From Methanobacteriota archaeon (GTDB lineage Archaea; Thermoplasmatota; Thermoplasmata; RBG-16-68-12): a stretch of DNA of 10,377 nt. This document shows, piece after piece, positions 6,462-10,377 of this stretch. Positions within the stretch are counted from its first letter, which is position 1. Each line of letters begins with the position of its first letter. Made by a program: the position numbers and the translations under genes. The stretch is from positions 1-10,377 of the forward strand of contig VBMC01000130.1 of assembly GCA_005879015.1 (NCBI GenBank). Direction: 5' to 3'. Below the pieces are notes generated by a model. That model did no database searches. It saw nothing but the letters and a program-made list of their open reading frames with translations, and was not told the origin of the DNA.

Positions 6462-7741
6462 GTCTGCCCGACGACCAACTGGTGGAACATACTGTCTCGG
6501 AACGCAGCCAGCTGCGTCTGTCTGGACTGTCTCCCCGGGAGATCCAGTTCCTCCGACAACTAGAAGATGAATCCAAGATAACCCTTAGGCTGGGCGAGCG
6601 CCCCAACGAAGTGTTACTTCTAACGCGAATGCATTGCGGCGTCGTCCAAGCGGGCCGCCACCGTATCTTCATTGAGCCGAAGGTGCCCACCAAGAACCTT
6701 CTTTACCTTGTGGAAAGCACGTACGTTTCGCCGGACATTGACTTCTACGACCAAGCGAGCTACGCGCGGGGACGCAACTTCCTCGAGATTCTCCTCCATT
6801 ACTTCTACGGTCGAGTCGAACAGCTCATCTCCAGGGGTCTCTACCGTTCCTACATGACGGAGATTGCGAACACGTCTTTAGTCCGCGGTCGCATCGATGT
6901 CTCTCGCACGATCAAGGAAAACTTCGCGAGTCCTCACAAAGTAATCTGCGAGTACGACCAATACACGGAAGACGTGATTGAAAACCGGATCATCAGGTAC
7001 ACTCTTGAGGTCACCAGGAACCTGGCAACCACGCCGAGCCTGCGGCGGAAGTTGGTCAAGTTGCTTGCTTCCTTCGCCGAGGTGAGCAATCCTGGGCGCT
7101 TGTCCACTGACACGTTCCGGCGGATGGTGTACCACCGACTCAACCGCCACTACCAGGCGATCCACGAGTTTTGCAAAGTACTACTAACGGGCACAGCAAT
7201 CGAAATCCCGTCAGGCCCTGTTGGGTTTCGAGCTTTCCTTGTGAACATGGAGCAGCTGTTCCAGGAATTCTTGTTCGCAACGATGGCCCGGAGCCCAGAG
7301 TTCGCAGACTATCAACTCCGCCGCCAGAGTTCCTCGAGGATCGTCTGGCTTCGCGGAAGCGGGCTCGTCCGGGACATCACCGTTGTCCCTGATATCAAAG
7401 TCTCCAATTCCATGGATGTTTTGGTGGTCGACGCGAAGTACAAGAACCCCTTGGTCGCGCGGATGAATCGCTGGATCCCCGTCTCGAGCGATGTCTACCA
7501 GATGATGGCTTATTGCGTTGCGCACGGCTGTTCTGGTGCTCTCGTTTATCCGAAGACCCTAGTTACAGACAGCGACATCGACGAAATCTACGAAATCAGA
7601 GGATCTGAGTCGATCTTCAAGCTGAAGAGTGTCGATCTTGCTGGCGACTTGAGACAACTCAAGGCTGCTTGCTACGAGCTTTGTCTGAACTTGCGCCGAT
7701 TCGTCGAAACGGGTCGTACTCTAGTCGCCACGCAAAGTTAG
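6458..7741 (+). CDS. mcrC: McrC-family nuclease subunit of McrBC
   Basis: A 427-aa partner of McrB. It has the McrC-type N-terminal region (GVVQAGRHRIFIEPKV, typical of the McrBC family) and a long helical middle with NTSLVRGRIDVSRTI and YTEDVIENRIIRYTLE. The C-terminal PD-(D/E)XK nuclease site is DITVVPD312...LVVD325-A-K327-YK; the 13-residue spacing between the two aspartates equals that of E. coli McrC. In the complex McrC stimulates McrB GTP hydrolysis and cuts DNA after translocation. The ATG at 6458 overlaps the mcrB stop by four bases (ATGA), so an intact two-gene operon is present. Nothing indicates truncation or frameshift. The gene is followed by 232 nt without a gene. Confidence 0.95.
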   Translation: MSLPDDQLVEHTVSERSQLRLSGLSPREIQFLRQLEDESKITLRLGERPNEVLLLTRMHCGVVQAGRHRIFIEPKVPTKNLLYLVESTYVSPDIDFYDQASYARGRNFLEILLHYFYGRVEQLISRGLYRSYMTEIANTSLVRGRIDVSRTIKENFASPHKVICEYDQYTEDVIENRIIRYTLEVTRNLATTPSLRRKLVKLLASFAEVSNPGRLSTDTFRRMVYHRLNRHYQAIHEFCKVLLTGTAIEIPSGPVGFRAFLVNMEQLFQEFLFATMARSPEFADYQLRRQSSSRIVWLRGSGLVRDITVVPDIKVSNSMDVLVVDAKYKNPLVARMNRWIPVSSDVYQMMAYCVAHGCSGALVYPKTLVTDSDIDEIYEIRGSESIFKLKSVDLAGDLRQLKAACYELCLNLRRFVETGRTLVATQS

Positions 7742-7774
7742 CTCAAGCACTCCCCCGCTCGCGGTCCGTCAGAA

Positions 7775-7791
7775 GGTCGAGAAGTTCGACC
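7775..7791. repeat. Inverted repeat downstream of mcrC
   Basis: GGTCGA (7775-7780) pairs with TCGACC (7786-7791) around GAAGT, 34 nt after the mcrC stop. It has no T-tract, so it is only a weak terminator or mRNA-stability candidate. Confidence 0.3.
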
Positions 7792-7802
7792 GGTGGAAAG
7801 TG

Positions 7803-7863
7803 GCGTGGAGAGCCCCCGGACGGACCCTCGGCAAAGCCGGACTGCGAGACGAGGGATCCACGC
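7803..7863. repeat. Nested inverted repeat, possible structured RNA
   Basis: GCGTGGA (7803-7809) pairs perfectly with TCCACGC (7857-7863). Inside it, CCCTCG (7825-7830) pairs with CGAGGG (7850-7855). The two stems are separated by one base on the 3' side and 15 on the 5' side. It lies in the 232-nt gap between mcrC and the Lrp-type gene, which holds no convincing gene. The total of 61 nt is too short for a tRNA and no T-loop motif is present. Confidence 0.35.
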
Positions 7864-7928
7864 GTCCAGGACTATGCACGCAGATCATTACCGATGGAGA
7901 GCGCCGGTCTCACTCCGAGCAATCGAAC

Positions 7929-7935
7929 AAAAAGA
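7929..7935 (-). terminator. T-tract after the RAM-domain gene
   Basis: Reads CTTTTTG on the minus strand about 40 nt after the stop of the Lrp-type gene. A U-tract is the usual euryarchaeal termination signal. It is short and isolated, so this is tentative. Confidence 0.35.
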
Positions 7936-7973
7936 GGGACGAACCGGATTGGGCCCGTCCATGAAACATTGTT

Positions 7974-8249
7974 CTAGTACTTCGAGAACGCCGGGAGCGT
8001 CTCGGTCGAGAGCACGCCGGGCATGCTCTGGACCTTGTTCACGACGGACTCGAGGAGGGTCTCGCGGGGGTGCGCGCTGATGCGGGCCACGATGTCCGAG
8101 TCTCCGGTCGTACCGATGATCTCTTGGATCTCGGGGACCTTCTTCAACGCGCTCATGGTCTTCTGCGTGTCCGTCGACCGGATGAGGAGGTACGCGTTGC
8201 TGGCGTGCCCGTCGCCGGCATTAGCCAGTAATTTGTTCCACTGCAGCAC
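7974..8249 (-). CDS. Stand-alone Lrp/AsnC ligand-binding (RAM) domain protein
   Basis: About 91 aa from a GTG at 8249. Residues ~18-91 match the RAM (AsnC_trans_reg) domain: NAYLLIRS, TMSALKKVPEIQEIIGTTGDSDIVARI, then VNKVQSMPGVLSTETLPAF, giving the beta-alpha-beta-beta-alpha-beta pattern with the glycine-rich turn that binds amino-acid effectors. No helix-turn-helix precedes it. Such RAM-only proteins are common in archaea and may modulate full-length Lrp regulators or bind amino acids. The start is uncertain: the frame is open to 8504, but residues before ~8250 look non-native and overlap the AbrB-type gene. An ATG at 8221, closer to where RAM-only proteins usually begin, is one base out of frame. 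The gene lies 104 nt downstream of the AbrB-type gene on the same strand. Confidence 0.75.
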   Translation of the reverse strand: MLQWNKLLANAGDGHASNAYLLIRSTDTQKTMSALKKVPEIQEIIGTTGDSDIVARISAHPRETLLESVVNKVQSMPGVLSTETLPAFSKY

Positions 8250-8353
8250 TCTAGGCGTTCCGGCGAGTGAATTGGAGAGGCGCCCTTCTTGCGTGATTCG
8301 AGCTTGGGCGTCAAATCGTACCAGAAAGACTGAACCTGCAACGCGAAACGTTC

Positions 8354-8521
8354 CTATTGAGCTGGAGTCAAAACGATCTTCCTGTCCTCGGTGTTTACTT
8401 CTGCCCGCAGGTAGTCTCCTTCCTTGATTTGCAGGATTCTCCGGACGTCCTCCGGCAGAGTCACGCGATTGCCGCTCACAACCCGAACGAAGTGCAAAAT
8501 CCACTTTTCATTGCGCGTCAT
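8354..8521 (-). CDS. AbrB/SpoVT-type DNA-binding regulator, 55 aa
   Basis: A short gene whose translation carries the swapped-hairpin AbrB signature: SGNRVTLPEDVRRIL (16-30), QIKEGDYLRAEV (31-42), then DRKIVLTPAQ to the stop. The pattern of R-V-T-L-P, a short helix, then G-D-x-L and a closing strand is typical of archaeal AbrB-like proteins, which dimerise through interlocked beta strands and bind promoters; many are antitoxins, but no toxin gene is adjacent. The ATG at 8521 starts MTRNEKWILHFVRVV. It overlaps, in another frame, the open extension of the RAM-domain gene. It is divergent from the GIY-YIG gene, 93 nt away, and could regulate that region. A weak TATA-like CTATTGC lies about 30 nt upstream. 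Confidence 0.8.
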   Translation of the reverse strand: MTRNEKWILHFVRVVSGNRVTLPEDVRRILQIKEGDYLRAEVNTEDRKIVLTPAQ

Positions 8522-8607
8522 CCCGAAAACCCTCGACGTCCAACAAGCAATAGCCTCCTCTTGATGGTTTCGCCAAAAATGACGGCCACCTAAAACTATG
8601 AAATGTC

Positions 8608-8679
8608 GTAGCTTGTGCTACATAGCAACTATCTACGTATTGGCCATTTACGTAGACTATACTCGGACGTAAAGTCCGA
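8608..8679 (+). repeat. Run of three inverted repeats over the GIY-YIG gene start
   Basis: GTAGC-TTGT-GCTAC (8608-8621); TCTACGTA (8632-8639) with TACGTAGA (8649-8656) flanking the palindrome TGGCCA (8641-8646); and TCGGAC-GTAAA-GTCCGA (8663-8679). The pentamer ACGTA occurs in three places (8635, 8650, 8667). The block is AT-richer than its surroundings and covers the start codon and first ~22 codons of the GIY-YIG gene. It could be operator DNA, an mRNA structure controlling translation, or both. Confidence 0.55.
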
Positions 8680-8962
8680 TGATCAGGAGTGGACCAAAAC
8701 GGGATACACGGAGAGGCGGGACAAAGGTGACTACCGCTGGGTTCCCTCTACCAGTGGCATCTATCGGCTCTATCAAGGCGACATTGTGGTGTATGTCGGC
8801 CAGACGAACAACCTCCGAGGGCGTCTTGAGGAGCATGATCGCAGCACGCCGTACTGGGGCTCTTACGACTACAAAAGCACCCGATACGTCCCAACTCGCG
8901 AAAGGAGACAGATGGAACGGCGAGCAATTGCGCGCAACTACCCAACTAGGAACAGGCAATGA
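8615..8962 (+). CDS. Small GIY-YIG family nuclease
   Basis: A 115-aa protein with a complete single GIY-YIG domain: GIY at 48-50, VVYVGQT at 58-64, Arg70 in NNLRGRLEEH with His74, and catalytic-type Glu101 in RRQMERRAIARNYPTRN, including the family's closing P-x-x-N. The first ~40 residues are a polar extension. GIY-YIG enzymes cut DNA with one metal ion; small stand-alone ones occur in repair, mobile elements and restriction, and the role here is not determined. GTG at 8615 is the only canonical start: a TAG lies two codons upstream and there is no ATG, GTG or TTG between it and the core. That start sits in a cluster of inverted repeats. An AT-rich CTAAAACTATG at 8590-8600 may be its promoter box. 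The stop is six bases before a small membrane-protein gene. Confidence 0.82.
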   Translation: MLHSNYLRIGHLRRLYSDVKSDDQEWTKTGYTERRDKGDYRWVPSTSGIYRLYQGDIVVYVGQTNNLRGRLEEHDRSTPYWGSYDYKSTRYVPTRERRQMERRAIARNYPTRNRQ

Positions 8963-8968
8963 GATGAA

Positions 8969-9154
8969 GTGCCGACGGGGGACATCCACGTGAGTGTAAG
9001 GCTAATCGCCTTTGGCGCCGTTCTGTTCGTGTTTGGACTTGCCATCATTGCGGACCCACGTCCTTCAGGCATTCTTGAATGGGGCTATGCCCTCGCAATA
9101 ATAGGCGGAATGGCGATCTTCCTCGGTGTCATCAGCGGTGTGAGACCCAGCTGA
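8969..9154 (+). CDS. Small two-helix membrane protein
   Basis: A 61-aa hydrophobic protein of no recognised family. Two membrane segments are clear: LIAFGAVLFVFGLAIIA (12-28) and YALAIIGGMAIFLGVISGV (40-58), joined by a short loop with DPRPSGILEWG. GTG at 8969 follows the GIY-YIG stop by six bases, which suggests co-transcription. An internal GTG at 8990 (giving VSVRLIAFG) with GGGGGAC just upstream is an equally good start and would remove seven polar residues. No enzymatic residues are visible. Confidence 0.55.
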   Translation: MPTGDIHVSVRLIAFGAVLFVFGLAIIADPRPSGILEWGYALAIIGGMAIFLGVISGVRPS

Positions 9155-9169
9155 CATGCGGTTGATTCG

Positions 9170-9223
9170 CGTCCGCGATTAGACCAAAGATGGTTAATCG
9201 CGAGTTGAGGGTTCGAGTGGACG
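9170..9223. repeat. Long hairpin in intergenic DNA
   Basis: CGCGATTA (9174-9181) pairs with TAATCGCG (9195-9202) and, inside it past one bulged G, ACCA (9183-9186) pairs with TGGT (9191-9194) around AAGA: 12 base pairs in 29 nt. CGTCC (9170-9174) can also pair with GGACG (9219-9223), enclosing the hairpin. No T-tract follows. It lies 19 nt after the small membrane-protein gene and ~150 nt before the oxidoreductase gene. Confidence 0.45.
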
Positions 9224-9341
9224 TCTCATGGGAACGCTCTCTGGCCAAGATTCTCTTCAGCATCATTAGTCCGGGGTGACCGTTTCGTCCCGGTCGCAGT
9301 CACGAAATACGGGGGTCGTGTTCCGGGCCCCAGAGCAAACT

Positions 9342-9346
9342 GGAGG
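9342..9346 (+). promoter_or_regulatory. Shine-Dalgarno site deciding a TTG start
   Basis: GGAGG eight bases before the TTG at 9355 supports that codon as the oxidoreductase start. An AT-rich GAAATAC at 9304-9310 could be the TATA element, leaving a leader of about 20 nt. Confidence 0.55.
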
Positions 9347-9354
9347 TCGAAGCG

Positions 9355-10068
9355 TTGGCCGGGCCGCCGCGGAACTTTCGGACTCGAGTCATGTCCTCGC
9401 GGCCGCTCACGCCGACCACCCACGCGATCCAGGTGGAGAAACCGAAGGCCTTCATATTCGGTCCAACTCAGTTCACGTTCCTCCAGCTGCAGACCGAGGA
9501 GGGCATGGACGCGCGCCCCATGTCCCTCGCGACGAGTCCCACGCGCCCGCACCTCGAATACGCCATCCGCCTCTCGGACTCCGCCTACAAACGCGCCTTC
9601 GCGGCCCTCCGGCCCGACGACGAGGTTCGCGTCTTCGGCCCGATCGGGGACTTCCTCCTGCTCGAAACGCGCCCGGCGGTGCTCGTCGGAGGAGGGGTCG
9701 GAATCACGCCCCTCAAAGGCATGGCCGAGTACGCGGTGGACAAGGCGTTGCCCATCCCGATTCGGCTCATCTACAGCAATCGGAGCGAGGACGAGATTGT
9801 CTATCGACACGAACTCGAGGCGTTGGAGACCCTGAACCCTCACTTCCGCATGCTCAATACCCTCACGCGCACGACCGACCGCGGTTGGAAGGGCGCGACC
9901 GGACGGATTGATCAGGAACTTCTCCGACAAGCCACCCTTGGGCTGGCGGACCCCATCTACTACGTCAGCGGCACACCCAGTATGGTCGTCGGGATGGTAC
10001 GGTTGCTCCGAGGCTTGGATGTTCCAGATTCGAACATCGAAGTCGAAGCGTTCCGTGGTTACGAGTAG
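9355..10068 (+). CDS. Ferredoxin-NADP reductase-like FAD/NAD(P)-binding oxidoreductase
   Basis: A 237-aa protein of the FNR superfamily. The N-terminal beta-barrel carries the FAD motif R54-PMSLATSP (R-x-x-S type), with FLQL just before it and FGPIGDFLL (94-102) after it. The nucleotide-binding domain starts with VLVGGGVGITPLKGM (109-123), then RLIYSNRSEDEIVY and YYVSGTPSMV (202-211). It ends FRGYE, with the C-terminal aromatic usual near the flavin in this family. It should move electrons between NAD(P)H and an iron-sulfur or flavin partner; no ferredoxin domain is fused and no partner gene is adjacent, so the substrate is open. TTG at 9355 is chosen because GGAGG lies eight bases upstream and the barrel begins at residue ~9. 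It converges on the cupredoxin gene with a 28-nt gap. Confidence 0.85.
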   Translation: MAGPPRNFRTRVMSSRPLTPTTHAIQVEKPKAFIFGPTQFTFLQLQTEEGMDARPMSLATSPTRPHLEYAIRLSDSAYKRAFAALRPDDEVRVFGPIGDFLLLETRPAVLVGGGVGITPLKGMAEYAVDKALPIPIRLIYSNRSEDEIVYRHELEALETLNPHFRMLNTLTRTTDRGWKGATGRIDQELLRQATLGLADPIYYVSGTPSMVVGMVRLLRGLDVPDSNIEVEAFRGYE

Positions 10069-10096
10069 CGCTCTCAAAATCCAAGCTGTGCGAAGG

Positions 10097-10377
10097 CTAT
10101 GGGGTCACCACGATCGTGCCTTTCATGAACGGGTGGACCGTGCAGTAATACGGATACGTCCCCACTGTCGTGAAGGTGAATTGGAATGTCGCGCCCGTCG
10201 GCATGACCCCCGAATCGAAGAGGCTGCTCCCGTCGCTCGTGACGGTGTGCGTGACGGTGTCCTTGTTCACCCAGGTGACGGTCTTGCCGAGTTTCACGGT
10301 GAGGTTCGCGGGGGAGAAGAACGGGCCGTTCGGATAGTGCGAGGACGCTCCCTCGACGATCGTGACGTCCACACCGG
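10097..10377 (-). CDS. Plastocyanin/cupredoxin-type blue copper protein (5' end missing)
   Basis: The C-terminal ~93 residues of a type 1 copper protein; the gene continues past the right edge, so any signal peptide or anchor is outside the window. Visible are the family's GPFFSPANLTVKLGKTVTWVN strands, split by the copper ligand His in TVTHTVTSDG, and the C-terminal ligand loop YYCTVHPFMKGTIVV, where Cys, His and Met (spacing C-x2-H-x2-M) complete the site. These proteins carry electrons outside the membrane. A GTG at 10372 is in frame but is unlikely to be the true start because the frame stays open upstream and the protein would lack an export signal. It is convergent with the oxidoreductase gene; a functional link is possible but unproven. 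Confidence 0.9.
   Translation of the reverse strand, partial: GVDVTIVEGASSHYPNGPFFSPANLTVKLGKTVTWVNKDTVTHTVTSDGSSLFDSGVMPTGATFQFTFTTVGTYPYYCTVHPFMKGTIVVTP

Noticed and set aside
7817..7870. tRNA-like phrase (GCCGGACTGCGAGA) after mcrC
   Set aside because: No matching anticodon stem, no T-loop, and the enclosing 7-bp stem spans only 61 nt, so it cannot fold as a tRNA.
8153..8341. 62-aa minus-strand frame overlapping the RAM gene start
   Set aside because: Its C-terminal part is an out-of-frame reading of the RAM domain and its N-terminal part matches nothing; useful only as a hint of a start-site problem.
8604..8690. Three consecutive hairpins as a possible tRNA cloverleaf
   Set aside because: No acceptor stem closes them and the third loop lacks the TTC-A pattern.
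9195..9225. GGTTCGAGT resembling a tRNA T-loop
   Set aside because: Flanking bases do not form a T-stem and no acceptor or anticodon arms fit around it.
9226..10077. 283-aa open frame on the minus strand opposite the oxidoreductase gene
   Set aside because: It is a shadow of a GC-rich coding strand: the plus strand shows clear FAD and nucleotide-binding motifs, while this translation is charged, low-information and family-less.
1..10377. CRISPR array or insertion sequence
   Set aside because: I found no regularly spaced direct repeats, no transposase motifs and no terminal inverted repeats bounding a gene.

Overview
The window looks archaeal, most likely a moderately GC-rich euryarchaeote of the Thermoplasmatota type. 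This rests on TATA-box-like elements at archaeal distances from starts (a near-palindromic CCTTATAAAGG at 127-137, a minus-strand TATA-like element at 4005-4015), a short AbrB-type regulator, a stand-alone Lrp/AsnC ligand-binding (RAM) domain protein and a small blue-copper protein. Some genes also carry Shine-Dalgarno (SD) sequences (GGAGG at 86-90 on the minus strand, at 5024-5028 and at 9342-9346). The phylum is an inference; the domain is fairly well supported.

Layout. 1-76 (minus) is the 5' end of a gene leaving the window. 77-465 is a non-coding gap with a TATA box and two GC-rich hairpins. 466-2926 (plus) is a three-gene cluster: an unrecognised 164-aa protein with two C-terminal hydrophobic segments, a Pycsar-effector-type membrane protein (PycTM, DUF5706), and a 462-aa protein with a C-terminal PD-(D/E)XK-like nuclease domain. 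2986-4831 (minus) holds an HNH endonuclease of the predicted-restriction-enzyme type (COG3440-like) preceded by a DpnI/Dam-replacing-type methyl-directed endonuclease. 5037-7741 (plus), divergent from those two, is a complete mcrBC pair whose McrB begins with an apparent EVE/YTH-like modified-base reader. 7742-7973 is non-coding with a nested inverted repeat. 7974-8521 (minus) encodes the RAM-only Lrp protein and a 55-aa AbrB-type regulator. 8615-9154 (plus) encodes a GIY-YIG nuclease, whose start lies in a run of inverted repeats, and a small two-helix membrane protein. 9355-10068 (plus) is an FAD/NAD(P)-binding oxidoreductase, and 10097-10377 (minus) the C-terminal part of a cupredoxin.

Function. 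From about 466 to 7741 the window reads as a defence island. DpnI-like, HNH and McrBC enzymes belong to families that attack modified, typically phage or plasmid, DNA, and they sit back to back around a 205-bp divergent promoter region. Upstream is an orphan PycTM effector: no nucleotide cyclase is visible in the window, and its neighbours are a protein of unknown family and an unusual nuclease. That cluster is the best candidate here for an undescribed system. The right end (oxidoreductase, cupredoxin) looks like ordinary chromosome.
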